Below, one piece after another: positions 9,106 to 17,926 of a stretch of 64,000 nucleotides of DNA. The notes under the pieces were generated by a model. That model did not search any database. It saw only the letters and a program-made list of their open reading frames with translations, and was not told where the DNA came from. The position numbers and the translations under genes were made by a program. Location: the NCBI GenBank assembly GCA_012797975.1, contig JAAZOD010000010.1:62001-126000 (forward strand). The letters run 5' to 3'. The stretch is from Pelolinea sp. GTDB lineage: Bacteria; Chloroflexota; Anaerolineae; Anaerolineales; Anaerolineaceae. Numbering within the stretch: the first letter of the stretch is position 1; every line of letters begins with the position of its first letter.

Positions 9106-10773
9106 TCATGCCCAGACCGGGGGCTGATATTCACCCCAAACCTGGCGCAATACACCACAGATCTCACCCAGGGTGATGTTCTGCTCGACACAATGGACCA
9201 TCAGCGGCAGCAGGTTTTCATCCGACCTGGCCGCATTCTCCAAAGTTTGCAGCAGTTCATGAACACGTGAACCGTCCCGTTTTTCCTTGAACTCTTTCAG
9301 GCGTCTGATCTGCCCCAGTTCCACCGCCGGATCCACTTTCAGCGGTTCGATATCCACCGTTTCATCGATCTGATAATCGTTCACGCCCACCAGAGTTTGA
9401 TCGTGATTTTCGATGCTCTTCTGGTAGGCATAGGCCGAATCCTGGATCTCGCGCTGGATGAAGCCATTTTCGATGGCAGCCAATGCGCCGCCCATGTGAT
9501 CGATATGATCGATATAGTGGCGGGCGCGCGATTCAATCTCATTGGTCAAATACTCGACCAGGTAGGAACCTGCCAGCGGATCCACCGAATCCGCCACGCC
9601 CGATTCATGCGCAATGATCTGCTGGGTGCGCAACGCAATACGCACCGATTTCTCCGTGGGCAGCCATAACGCCTCATCCATGGAATTGGTATGCAAGGAT
9701 TGTGTGCCCCCCAGAACGGCCGCCAGCGCCTGAATGGTAGTGCGCACAATATTGTTCTCCGGCTGTTGGGCGGTCAGCGTGGAACCGCCGGTTTGTGTAT
9801 GAAAACGCAGCCGCATGCTGTTGGAATTCTGCGAACCAAAGCGCTCTTTCATGATCACCGCCCACAAACGCCGGGCAGCGCGAAACTTGGCAATCTCCTC
9901 CAGAAAATCGTTATGGCAGGCAAAGAAAAAGGAAAGCTGCGGTGCAAAATCATCCACCTGCAAGCCGGCCTTGATGGCCGTTTCCACATACGCAATGGCA
10001 TTCGCCAGCGTAAAGGCCACTTCCTGCACCGCGGTGGAACCCGCTTCACGAATATGGTAACCGGAAATGCTGATGGTATTCCAGCGCGGGATGCTTTGCT
10101 GGCAGTATTGGAAGGTATCGGTGATCAGGCGCATGGAGGGCTTGGGTGGGAAAATGTATGTGCCGCGCGCCACATATTCTTTCAGGATGTCATTCTGGAT
10201 GGTGCCGCGCAGCTTTTCGGGTTCCACGCCCTGCTTCTTCGCCACCGCCACATACATGGCCAGCAGCACGGACGCCGGGGCATTGATGGTCATGCTGGTG
10301 GATACTTTATCCAAGGGGATCTCGTGGAACAACAGCGCCATATCCTCCAAAGAAGAAACGGCCACCCCCACCTTGCCCACTTCTCCGGCTGCGATCGACT
10401 CATCGCTGTCATATCCGATCTGGGTGGGCAGGTCAAACGCCACGGAAAGCCCGGTCTGCCCTTGCTGCAGCAAATAACGATAGCGCTCGTTCGATTCCTG
10501 CGCTGTCGCATATCCGGCATACTGGCGCATCGTCCAGAATTTCCCGCGATACATGGAGGGCTGAACACCGCGCGTAAAGGGATATTCTCCCGGAAATCCC
10601 AGCGCCTGCATATACGCCTCCTCTCCCACAGCCGCATCACCCGCTGTAGCCACAGGGGGAACAGGAATTCCCGAAGGTGTTAAAAATTCCTTGCGGCGTT
10701 CCGGATACTTTCCAACAACCGGCCGGTAGGTTTCGGCCTCCCAGCGTTCTCTTTCATCATTCATTTTGTTCAT
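9106..10773 (-). CDS. Methylmalonyl-CoA mutase large (catalytic) subunit without B12 domain
   Basis: A 555-residue protein covering only the substrate-binding TIM-barrel of acyl-CoA mutases. Recognisable blocks are [66 protein letters not shown] and [15 protein letters not shown]. The usual C-terminal cobalamin-binding domain (DxHxxG) is absent, so a separate small subunit must be encoded elsewhere, as in archaeal and Bacillus-type enzymes. The pocket reads MYRGKFWT, as in the archaeal-type mutases; isobutyryl-CoA mutases are close relatives. The adjacent epimerase gene favours methylmalonyl-CoA as substrate. The enzyme isomerises it to succinyl-CoA by a radical mechanism. Confidence 0.9.
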   Translation of the reverse strand: MNKMNDERERWEAETYRPVVGKYPERRKEFLTPSGIPVPPVATAGDAAVGEEAYMQALGFPGEYPFTRGVQPSMYRGKFWTMRQYAGYATAQESNERYRYLLQQGQTGLSVAFDLPTQIGYDSDESIAAGEVGKVGVAVSSLEDMALLFHEIPLDKVSTSMTINAPASVLLAMYVAVAKKQGVEPEKLRGTIQNDILKEYVARGTYIFPPKPSMRLITDTFQYCQQSIPRWNTISISGYHIREAGSTAVQEVAFTLANAIAYVETAIKAGLQVDDFAPQLSFFFACHNDFLEEIAKFRAARRLWAVIMKERFGSQNSNSMRLRFHTQTGGSTLTAQQPENNIVRTTIQALAAVLGGTQSLHTNSMDEALWLPTEKSVRIALRTQQIIAHESGVADSVDPLAGSYLVEYLTNEIESRARHYIDHIDHMGGALAAIENGFIQREIQDSAYAYQKSIENHDQTLVGVNDYQIDETVDIEPLKVDPAVELGQIRRLKEFKEKRDGSRVHELLQTLENAARSDENLLPLMVHCVEQNITLGEICGVLRQVWGEYQPPVWA

Positions 10774-10868
10774 AGCATCCCATCACACATTTTCGGTCAG
10801 TATAACCAGTCCTGCAAGCCATGCAAAGTGATGAATCCAACACAAATTACAGAAAAACAACCATTTCC

Positions 10869-12473
10869 CTAGATCTTTTTCAGCAAAAAGATGGCAGCTT
10901 CATTGCCCTGCAAAAGGTACTTTCCATCCATCAGCCTGGTTTCCGTCAGCGGATGGCTTGAGAGCAACAATTCGCAACCATCCGCACACAGGGCATTCAA
11001 ATCGATTTGCTTCCGCCGGCTGCCAAAGTTCAGAGCGACCATGATCTGCTCGTCCGCCGTACAGCGGAAATATACGAGAGTGTTCGCGGGATATTTCGTG
11101 CCCACCTCAAAATCACCCCGCATCAAGGCAATATGCTCTTTTCTGATCCTTAACATCTTTTTATAGAGGGAAAGGAGCGACCGGTCATCCTTTTCCTGCG
11201 CCTGCACATTGCGTACTCCATAATCGGGGTTGACCGGCAGCCAGGGCCTGGCGGTACTGAAGCCCGCATTAAGGGAATCATCCCACTGCATGGGGGCACG
11301 GCATCCATCGCGGCCCTTATATAGCGGCCAGTAATGATGCCCCACCGGATCGAGGATCTCGCTTTTCTTCAGTTTTATATCCCGCAACCCAATCTCTTCC
11401 CCATCGTAAAGGAAGGGTGTTCCACGCAGCGTTAAAAGCATCACCAGAGCAACCTTCAGCCGATCGTCGTTCTCTCCCCGCCCATAACGCGAAGCAGAAC
11501 GGATCACATCGTGATTATTCAAGACATAGTTGGGCCAGCATTTACCAGCAGTCGCTTTTTCCCATCTTTTAATGATCTTGAGGAAGCTTTTGGCTCTCCA
11601 TCTGCACTCAAGAAATTCAAAGGAAAAAGCAGCGTGCAAAAGATCATCTCCACAATACTGCGCTGCTTTTTCGATGGTGGGAAGATATGTTTCCCCAACC
11701 GCATATCGTTGCGGGTAGCGGTCAAGCAGTGCACGAATTTCTTTCAGCAGCGGAAACATCTCGGGGCGGTCGGTATCGTAGATATGCTCCAGCCGGTCAT
11801 AAGGACGAATTCCGAACCATTTTTTCGGATTATCGGTAAAATTCGCATCCTTGAAGTAAGCAGAAAAAACATCCAACCGGAAACCGTCCACGCCTTTATC
11901 CAGCCAGAACTTGAAAACATTCAGCATTTCTTTGCGCACGGCCGGGTTGCGCCAATTCAAATCGGGCTGTTCCTTGAAATAATGGTGAAAATAATACTGG
12001 CCTGTCTGAGGATCCAATTGCCAGCAGGAACCGCCCACAATCGCGAGCCAGTTGTTGGGAAAAGACCCATCCTGCTTGGGATCCTTCCAGATGTAGTAAT
12101 CGCGGTATGGATTGTCTTTCGACTTCCTGGATTCCTGGAACCAGGGATGCTGGTCGGAAGTGTGGTTCAATACCAGGTCCAGGATAAGACGAAGGTTGCG
12201 TTTATGTGCCTGATCGAGCAGCTCCTCAAAATCTTGCATATTCCCGAATTTCGGGTCGATCGCGCAGTAATCGCTGACGTCATATCCGAAATCCACATCA
12301 GGGGAAGGATAAATGGGAGACAGCCAGATCGCATCGACACCCAAACTCTGCACATAATCCAGTTGATGAATGATACCGGGCAGATCCCCGATCCCATCCG
12401 CGTTGGAATCCATGAACGAACGGGGGTAAATTTGATAGATCACACCGTCGCGCCACCACAAGAAGTTGTCCAT
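10869..12473 (-). CDS. GH13 alpha-glucosidase (oligo-1,6-glucosidase type)
   Basis: A 534-residue cytoplasmic glycoside hydrolase with no signal peptide. It has the GH13 barrel: calcium loop DSNADGIGD (22-30), DLVLNHTS (99-106), nucleophile Asp201 in GFRLDVFS, acid/base Glu261 in AVGETYL and Asp322 in NNHDVIRS. It ends in a short beta-domain. Its length and the VLNHTSDQHPWF pattern fit the MalL/oligo-1,6-glucosidase subfamily, which releases glucose from the non-reducing ends of short malto- or isomalto-oligosaccharides. An AGAGGGTAAA ribosome-binding site precedes the ATG. It is monocistronic; exact linkage specificity cannot be read from sequence. Confidence 0.93.
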   Translation of the reverse strand: MDNFLWWRDGVIYQIYPRSFMDSNADGIGDLPGIIHQLDYVQSLGVDAIWLSPIYPSPDVDFGYDVSDYCAIDPKFGNMQDFEELLDQAHKRNLRLILDLVLNHTSDQHPWFQESRKSKDNPYRDYYIWKDPKQDGSFPNNWLAIVGGSCWQLDPQTGQYYFHHYFKEQPDLNWRNPAVRKEMLNVFKFWLDKGVDGFRLDVFSAYFKDANFTDNPKKWFGIRPYDRLEHIYDTDRPEMFPLLKEIRALLDRYPQRYAVGETYLPTIEKAAQYCGDDLLHAAFSFEFLECRWRAKSFLKIIKRWEKATAGKCWPNYVLNNHDVIRSASRYGRGENDDRLKVALVMLLTLRGTPFLYDGEEIGLRDIKLKKSEILDPVGHHYWPLYKGRDGCRAPMQWDDSLNAGFSTARPWLPVNPDYGVRNVQAQEKDDRSLLSLYKKMLRIRKEHIALMRGDFEVGTKYPANTLVYFRCTADEQIMVALNFGSRRKQIDLNALCADGCELLLSSHPLTETRLMDGKYLLQGNEAAIFLLKKI

Positions 12474-12542
12474 TTTACCCTCTGGTTTTTTCTTGATTAT
12501 AAATCAGGCGGCAATTTTCTTCGAAAAAAACCCATCAATTGC

Positions 12543-12571
12543 TTGACCTGTGGAAAATCAAATGTTAAAAT
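12543..12571 (+). promoter_or_regulatory. Promoter of tRNA-Glu
   Basis: TTGACC (12543-12548) and TAAAAT (12566-12571) are separated by 17 nt. The tRNA 5' end lies 10 nt further on. Confidence 0.75.
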
Positions 12572-12581
12572 ACACCTCTCT

Positions 12582-12657
12582 GCCCCCATCGTCTAGAGGC
12601 CTAGGACACAGCCCCTTCAAGGCTAAAACTGGAGTTCGAATCTCCATGGGGGCACCA
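12582..12657 (+). tRNA. tRNA-Glu (anticodon TTC)
   Basis: A complete cloverleaf: acceptor GCCCCCA / TGGGGGC, D-arm GTCT/GGAC, anticodon loop CCTTCAA with anticodon TTC at 12616-12618, T-arm TGGAG-TTCGAAT-CTCCA, discriminator A at 12654 and an encoded CCA (12655-12657). The first anticodon-stem pair is a C-A mismatch. Confidence 0.95.
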
Positions 12658-12661
12658 AATA

Positions 12662-12690
12662 AGAAAGCCCAAATTGGGCTTTCTTTATTT
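12662..12690 (+). terminator. Rho-independent terminator after tRNA-Glu
   Basis: A hairpin with AAGCCC/GGGCTT core (12662-12684) and a following TTTATTT tract, immediately after the tRNA. Confidence 0.85.
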
Positions 12691-12762
12691 AACAGAATCC
12701 ATCCCTCACTCCAATTTGTACACACTCATCTGATAAAATGAATGCATAGCAAAGGGGACTAA

Positions 12763-13758
12763 ATGAAGAATTATTCGGTCACCGAGCAAATCGCAATTTT
12801 CATGGACGGCACCGAGTATGGGGATGAAAACCTGAAGAACTCCATGCAATTTGAATTGGAAAAGAGACTGCGCCAACGGGAAAAGGAGGGACAACCTTTA
12901 CGTGTCTACTGCGGTTATGATGTAACCGGTCCTGATCTTCACTTGGGTCATACCGTCACCATGCGAAAACTGCGCAAATTCCAAGATCTTGGGCACGAGG
13001 TTGTCTTTGTCATTGGAACTTTTACATCCCTGATCGGAGATCCAAGCGATCGCGAGACCGCCAGAAAACCGCGCAGTATGGAAATGATCCTAAAAGAATC
13101 CAAACTCTATGCAGAACAAGCCTTCAAGATCCTGGACCGGCAAAAAACAAAACTTCGCTTCAACCATGAATGGTTGAACAGATTGAGTTTGATGGATTTC
13201 GTCAATCTGGCATCCCAATTTACGCTGCAGCAATTGCTCACCCGTGAGAACTTTAGAAAAAGGATGGAAAAAGAGGATACGATCCGTTTTCAAGAAATCC
13301 TCTATCCACTGGCGCAGGCCTATGATGCGGTAGAATTACGCGCGGACGTGCAACTGGGAGCCACCGAACAACTCTTCAACCTCATGACCGGTCGCAAGTT
13401 GCAGGAATTCTTTGGCATGGAACCGCAGATCTGCCTTACCTTTCCCATTCTGGTCGGAATCGACGGTGAAAAAAGGATGTCAAAAAGCGCCGGCAATTAC
13501 ATCGGCATCTGCGAGAGCCCCCTGGAAAAATATCAAAAGCTCATGCAACTGCCTGCCGGAGCCATCCCATCCTATATTCGCTTGTTGACGCGGTGGTCGC
13601 TGAGGGAAAAGGAAGAAATGATCCATGCGCTGCAAAATGCGGCAGGGAACGATCGGGAAATCCTGAAAAGCGTGGCGCTGGAAATCATCGCGGGCATTGA
13701 TGGAGAGCAGGCAGCACATGCAATTCCCAATGATCTCACCGATCCGTCGAAAAGTTAG
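12763..13758 (+). CDS. tyrS: Tyrosyl-tRNA synthetase lacking the C-terminal S4 domain
   Basis: A 331-residue class I synthetase. The catalytic domain shows YCGYDVTGPDLHLGH (HIGH-type motif at 60-63), GTFTSLIGDPSDRETAR, the QAYDAVEL and ADVQLGATEQ tyrosine-site strands, and the RMSKS loop at 238-242. The helical anticodon-binding domain follows, but the protein stops at about the point where the linker to the S4-like RNA-binding domain should begin. Bacterial TyrRS proteins are usually 400-430 residues and use that domain to grip the long variable arm of tRNA-Tyr. The next gene begins 37 nt after the stop, so the domain has no room downstream. AAAGGGG precedes the ATG. The enzyme may still be functional. 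Confidence 0.88.
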   Translation: MKNYSVTEQIAIFMDGTEYGDENLKNSMQFELEKRLRQREKEGQPLRVYCGYDVTGPDLHLGHTVTMRKLRKFQDLGHEVVFVIGTFTSLIGDPSDRETARKPRSMEMILKESKLYAEQAFKILDRQKTKLRFNHEWLNRLSLMDFVNLASQFTLQQLLTRENFRKRMEKEDTIRFQEILYPLAQAYDAVELRADVQLGATEQLFNLMTGRKLQEFFGMEPQICLTFPILVGIDGEKRMSKSAGNYIGICESPLEKYQKLMQLPAGAIPSYIRLLTRWSLREKEEMIHALQNAAGNDREILKSVALEIIAGIDGEQAAHAIPNDLTDPSKS

Positions 13759-13795
13759 GTTAAAATCAACCTCTACCTTACACACAGAGGGTGCC

Positions 13796-15031
13796 ATGCA
13801 AAAAGAGATGCTGAACCAGAAAGCGCAGGAGTATCTTCAATTCTTGTGCAACCAGCTACCCACCCGGCGGGTCGGATCGGGCGGCAACCAACAAGCCACA
13901 GCCTACATTGCCGATCAGTTTCGATCGCTGGGTCTTCGAACAGACCTGCAGAAATTTTTCTGCATTGACTGGGAAAATAACGGGGCAAGCTTAACGATCA
14001 ACGGATCCGACTTTTCGATCCAGACCAGCCCCTACAGTCTGGCTTGTGCCGTCACCGCTCCACTGGTATGTGCCTCCACCCTTGCCGAATTGGAGAAGGC
14101 GGACAGCAAGGAGAAAATCCTGCTTTTGCAGGGAGAACTCTGCGTTGAGCAATTGATGCCGAAAAATTTCACCTTTTACAATCCGGAACCGCACAAACAG
14201 CTCATTGCATTATTAGAGAAGAAACAACCGGCAGCCATCCTGACCGCCACCGGACGCAACCCGGAACTGGCAGGTGGAATGTATCCGTTCCCGCTGATCG
14301 AGGATGGGGATTTTGGCATTCCCAATGCTTATCTAAAAGATGTGGACGGGGAGAAACTGGCAAACTTTACCGGCAGCCAGGCAGCCCTGACCATTCGTTC
14401 AAGACGCATTCCCTCTTGTGGTGAAAATGTGATCGGGCTAGCAGGGGATCCGGCCGGGAAGCACATCGTGATCAGCGCGCATGTGGATGCTAAAAATGAC
14501 ACACCCGGAGCGCTCGACAACGGCAGCGGGGTGGCAATCCTGCTTCTCCTGGCTGAAATCCTCCGTGACTATCACGGTCCATCCCTGATCGAACTGGTGG
14601 TGCTCAACGGCGAGGATCATTACAGCGCTCAGGGTGAAAAAGAGTATTTGCGTTCAAAGAATGGAAAATTCGAGCATATCCTTCTTAACATCAATATCGA
14701 TGCCGCTGGATACAAAGATGGGAGGAGCGCCTACTCGTTCTATAACTGTCCGGATTCCATTCGGCAGGCAGTTCATTCTTCGCTCCCCAACGATCGCGAT
14801 TTTCTGGAAGGTGATGCCTGGTACCAGAGTGATCATTCCATTTTCCTGCAGGTTGGCGTGCCGGCCATCGCCATCACTTCAGAAAAATTCATGTACCTAA
14901 CTTCATTCGTTACCCACACGGCGGAAGACACTGTGGATATGGTGGATATCGATAAGGTCGTTGAAACTTCGTGCTTCATAGGAAAAATCCTGCACAATTT
15001 GAACCCGCAGCCAGCCAATATCACTTTCTAA
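13796..15031 (+). CDS. M28-family zinc aminopeptidase-like peptidase
   Basis: A 411-residue protein with the di-zinc M28 ligand set in order: His in SAHVDAK, bridging Asp in GALDNGSG, catalytic Glu-Asp in NGEDHYS, Asp in NIDAAG, and the final His in VTHTAEDT. Between the N-terminal helix region and the catalytic core is an inserted PA-like segment (about residues 95-200). No signal peptide or TM segment is seen, so a cytoplasmic peptidase is likely. The ATG at 13796 is preceded by GAGGG; the longer frame overlaps tyrS. It lies 37 nt after tyrS and may be cotranscribed. Confidence 0.87.
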   Translation: MQKEMLNQKAQEYLQFLCNQLPTRRVGSGGNQQATAYIADQFRSLGLRTDLQKFFCIDWENNGASLTINGSDFSIQTSPYSLACAVTAPLVCASTLAELEKADSKEKILLLQGELCVEQLMPKNFTFYNPEPHKQLIALLEKKQPAAILTATGRNPELAGGMYPFPLIEDGDFGIPNAYLKDVDGEKLANFTGSQAALTIRSRRIPSCGENVIGLAGDPAGKHIVISAHVDAKNDTPGALDNGSGVAILLLLAEILRDYHGPSLIELVVLNGEDHYSAQGEKEYLRSKNGKFEHILLNINIDAAGYKDGRSAYSFYNCPDSIRQAVHSSLPNDRDFLEGDAWYQSDHSIFLQVGVPAIAITSEKFMYLTSFVTHTAEDTVDMVDIDKVVETSCFIGKILHNLNPQPANITF

Positions 15032-15053
15032 CTGCAAAAGGAAAGCGGAAAAA

Positions 15054-15683
15054 TCACCTCAAGATCTGGAATGTGCTGAAGGCCTGAGAAAATTCAGGCA
15101 TGTGAGCAGGAAAATCGGCAACATCCGTCCCGAAGGTCACCGCGTACACGTCCACTCCCTCTTTGATCAAATACTGCACCATGCGGATGGTCTTTCCCTG
15201 GGCAGTGATGGTTACATACACTTCGTAACAATCAAGCTCTCCATAGGTACAGGTTCCGGATTCAATATCGGTTCCGCCGATCTGCTCATAATAATCGGTC
15301 AAGGAAGGAACCTGGCTTTCCAGAGTCACATCGGAAGAAATTTGCAGCGTGGTGACGTTAAAATTAGTGAGCGAACCGCTTGAAGCGGGTTGTGTATCAT
15401 AACCGAAGAGCAGGTACATATCCGGATTCTCCTCGATCACCTGGGCAGCTTGCTCAAAATTGCCGCCCATATCTTTCAGCGTTTGCAGAATCAACGTCAT
15501 ATCTTCTTCGCTACCGCCGATATAGGTATCCGGCACCGTGATCGCAACACCATTCCCTGCGATCACAATGACGGAAGCTGGAGTGCTGGTAGGCGGAATG
15601 GGGGTTGGAGTGGGTTGCGGTGCGGGAGAACAGGCGGTCAAAAAGGCACCCATTAAAAGAACAAGCATAAAATGTTTCATCAT
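15054..15683 (-). CDS. Lipoprotein, function unknown
   Basis: About 209 residues. A short signal peptide ends in the lipobox LTAC, followed by a Pro/Thr-rich linker (PAPQPTPTPIPPTSTP) and a soluble domain of about 170 residues. The domain (VAITVPDTYIGG..., EVYVTITAQGKTIRMVQYLI) resembles the PsbP/LpqN-like folds that many lipoproteins use, but I cannot assign a family with confidence. Two ATG codons (15683 and 15680) follow GAGGAGG; the second has better spacing. A TATAAT (15713-15718, minus strand) lies about 30 nt upstream, abutting a perfect dyad. Confidence 0.8.
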   Translation of the reverse strand: MMKHFMLVLLMGAFLTACSPAPQPTPTPIPPTSTPASVIVIAGNGVAITVPDTYIGGSEEDMTLILQTLKDMGGNFEQAAQVIEENPDMYLLFGYDTQPASSGSLTNFNVTTLQISSDVTLESQVPSLTDYYEQIGGTDIESGTCTYGELDCYEVYVTITAQGKTIRMVQYLIKEGVDVYAVTFGTDVADFPAHMPEFSQAFSTFQILR

Positions 15684-15712
15684 CAACCTCCTCTGGCTAA
15701 TCCTCTGACTCC

Positions 15713-15747
15713 ATTATACAAGAGCTGACCTGACGGTCAGCTCTTGT
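15713..15747 (-). promoter_or_regulatory. -10 box with adjoining perfect dyad (operator or terminator hairpin)
   Basis: A 13-bp perfect inverted repeat with a 4-nt loop (arms 15718-15730 and 15735-15747; ACAAGAGCTGACC and its complement) runs straight into a TATAAT on the minus strand (15713-15718). The dyad occupies the -35/spacer region of the lipoprotein promoter. It could be an operator, or the terminator of the upstream peptide-transport operon, although no U-tract follows the stem. Confidence 0.5.
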
Positions 15748-15907
15748 CGTTCATTCCAGGATGGCAGTCTTCGCCTCGATGGCTGCTTGGTGCAACAAAG
15801 AGCAGTCCCCTCCTTTTTCCCCGGCCAATCGTTTTTGTTTTCATTAGGAAATGAATATAAACAACCACGCTTTCGCTATGTAAAAATACAGAACTTCTTT
15901 AATGATT

Positions 15908-16930
15908 TCAACCCAATTTCGCGTGATGGCAGGCAACAAAATGCCCCGGCTCCAATTCCTTTAATTTCGGTTCAGTCAGTGAGCACTCCGCACTCGCAAT
16001 CAGGCAGCGCGGATGAAAACGGCAGCCAGAGGGGGGATCGATCGGGTTAGGGATTTCACCTTCGGGCATGGGTTCGGTTCGCCGTTTGCGGGGATTAGGA
16101 ACTGGAACAGCTGCCAGAAGTGCTTTCGTATACGGATGGAGCGGTTTTTGATAAACCTCCTGCACGGTAGCCACCTCGGCTAATTTTCCTAAATATAAAA
16201 TCCCAATTCGGTCGCAAATATACTTGGCAGTTGCCAGATCATGCGTGATGAACAAATATGTCAGATTGAATTCCTTCTTCAATTGCACCATTAGGTCCAG
16301 CAATAAGGCACGTACGCTCACATCCGCCATCGCTACCGGTTCATCTGCCAGCACCAAATCAGGGCGGGTTATCAAGGCACGCGCAATGACCACTCTTTGT
16401 CGCTGCCCACCCGATATTTGATGCGGGTATTTGTTGAAATAATAATTGGCAGGGGTCAATCCAACTTTTTCAAAGATGGATACAACCATGTCGCGATGCT
16501 GATCGGCTATTTCGGGATAGTGAATGAGCAATCCCTGCATCACGGATGTCCCTAACGTCATGCGTGGATTGAGGGAGGCCATTGGATCCTGGAAGATGAC
16601 CTGCATTTTTTGGCGCAGTTTTCGCAATTCTTCCTTTTTTAAAGCAGAGAGATCCATTCCATTAAAAATTACTTTCCCTTCGGTTAACGGTTCGAGGCCG
16701 ATCGACAATCGGCCAATTGTGGTTTTTCCGCTCCCGCTTTCTCCGGCTAATCCAAACGCCTCTCCTCTTTTTACGTTAATCGATACATCGTCTACTGCGC
16801 GGACATAATCAATCCGCCCGGCAAAGATTTGATCGAGCAAGGTCTTTTGAACCGGAAAATATTTTTTCACATTATGCAATTCAAGGATGAAATCATCGCT
16901 CTCTTTGCGGGTTTCCATTGCATTCATCAT
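15908..16930 (-). CDS. Peptide ABC transporter ATPase, OppF/DppF type
   Basis: About 340 residues. Walker A GESGSGKTT, Q-loop FQDPMASLNPR, signature SGGQRQR, Walker B LVLADEP and H-loop FITHDL are all present. The C-terminal OppF-type tail has the Cys-containing motif GCRFHPRC with later Cys residues. The D-loop reads AMADVSV where the family normally has SALDVSV, which is unusual. I set the start at the ATG at 16930; a GTG at 16939 is the alternative. It is the last gene of the five-gene importer operon and pairs with the OppD-type ATPase to power peptide uptake. Confidence 0.92.
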   Translation of the reverse strand: MMNAMETRKESDDFILELHNVKKYFPVQKTLLDQIFAGRIDYVRAVDDVSINVKRGEAFGLAGESGSGKTTIGRLSIGLEPLTEGKVIFNGMDLSALKKEELRKLRQKMQVIFQDPMASLNPRMTLGTSVMQGLLIHYPEIADQHRDMVVSIFEKVGLTPANYYFNKYPHQISGGQRQRVVIARALITRPDLVLADEPVAMADVSVRALLLDLMVQLKKEFNLTYLFITHDLATAKYICDRIGILYLGKLAEVATVQEVYQKPLHPYTKALLAAVPVPNPRKRRTEPMPEGEIPNPIDPPSGCRFHPRCLIASAECSLTEPKLKELEPGHFVACHHAKLG

Positions 16931-16945
16931 ATGATCCACTTTTCT

Positions 16946-17926
16946 TTAACTAGACTGTTCCTGATACAACCAGCAATGCACAGACCAGCCCTCTTCGATT
17001 TCCACCAATAAAGGTTCCCGTTGTGAACAGATGGGCATAGCATGCGGGCAGCGGGGGTGAAACCGACATCCCAAGGGTGGATGTGTAAGGTTGGGCGGTT
17101 CGCCTGGCATTTTATATAAATGTTCATTTGTATCAAAACGAATATTCGGGACAGAAGCCAACAAGCCCTGGGTATAAGGGTGTTTTGGTTCTTCGAAAAT
17201 CTTATAGATATCGCCGATCTCAACCAGATGCCCGGCATACATCACTGCAATGCGATCAGCCATTTCTGCGACAAGGGCGATATTGTGGGTGATCAGCAGT
17301 AAACTCACCCCGAATTCATCTCTAATTTCTCGCAATTGGTCAGCCAGTTTTGCTTCTACAATCACGTCCAGAGAAGTCGTTGCCTCATCTGCTATGATCA
17401 AATCAGCATTCAGGATCAAACCAATCCCGGTCATCACGCGTTGCCGCATTCCTCCAGATAACTGATGTGGATAGCTGTATAACCGCTCTATTCCAATACC
17501 CAATCTTTCGATCATGACCTTCGAACGTTGCAGGGCGGAATCCTCTTTCGTTTGAGGTTCGTGCACCTGGATCGTTTCAATCAGATGTTCATCGACTCGT
17601 TGAACCGGGTTCAGAGAGGTCATGGGGTCTTGGAAGATCATGCTGACATGTCTGCCACGAAAATCGCGCAAATGGTTATAGTCATACTCCATGATATTCT
17701 CACCACGGAAAACAATTTTCCCATTGGATATCTCTCCGGGTGGATCGATCATACGCAGCAGGGCTTTTCCAAGCGTACTTTTTCCACAACCACTTTCACC
17801 GACCAATCCAAGGATTTCACCCTTGTAAATATTGAAATTCACATGATCCACGGCGCTCACCGAACCTATGCGAGTCGGATAGGTCACGGATAAATCCTTG
17901 ATCTCTGCTAAAATTTCTTTTTCCAT
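16946..17926 (-). CDS. Peptide ABC transporter ATPase, OppD/DppD type
   Basis: A 326-residue ATPase with Walker A GESGCGKST, FQDPMTSLNPV, signature LSGGMRQR, Walker B LIIADEATTSLDV and H-loop LITHN. It ends in the OppD C-terminal region with GCRFHPRCPHAMPIC. The LSGGMRQR signature is characteristic of the D-type subunit. The ATG directly abuts the stop of the permease gene (17927), with GGAG inside the end of that gene. This suggests translational coupling. It acts on the cytoplasmic face with the OppF-type partner. Confidence 0.93.
   Translation of the reverse strand: MEKEILAEIKDLSVTYPTRIGSVSAVDHVNFNIYKGEILGLVGESGCGKSTLGKALLRMIDPPGEISNGKIVFRGENIMEYDYNHLRDFRGRHVSMIFQDPMTSLNPVQRVDEHLIETIQVHEPQTKEDSALQRSKVMIERLGIGIERLYSYPHQLSGGMRQRVMTGIGLILNADLIIADEATTSLDVIVEAKLADQLREIRDEFGVSLLLITHNIALVAEMADRIAVMYAGHLVEIGDIYKIFEEPKHPYTQGLLASVPNIRFDTNEHLYKMPGEPPNLTHPPLGCRFHPRCPHAMPICSQREPLLVEIEEGWSVHCWLYQEQSS

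Noticed and set aside
9691-10683. Plus-strand frame of 330 codons opposite the mutase gene
   Set aside because: Antisense shadow of methylmalonyl-CoA mutase; no recognisable domain.
13740-13800. Frameshift that would restore an S4 domain to tyrS
   Set aside because: The bases after the stop run into the M28 peptidase gene at 13796; neither other frame shows S4-like sequence.
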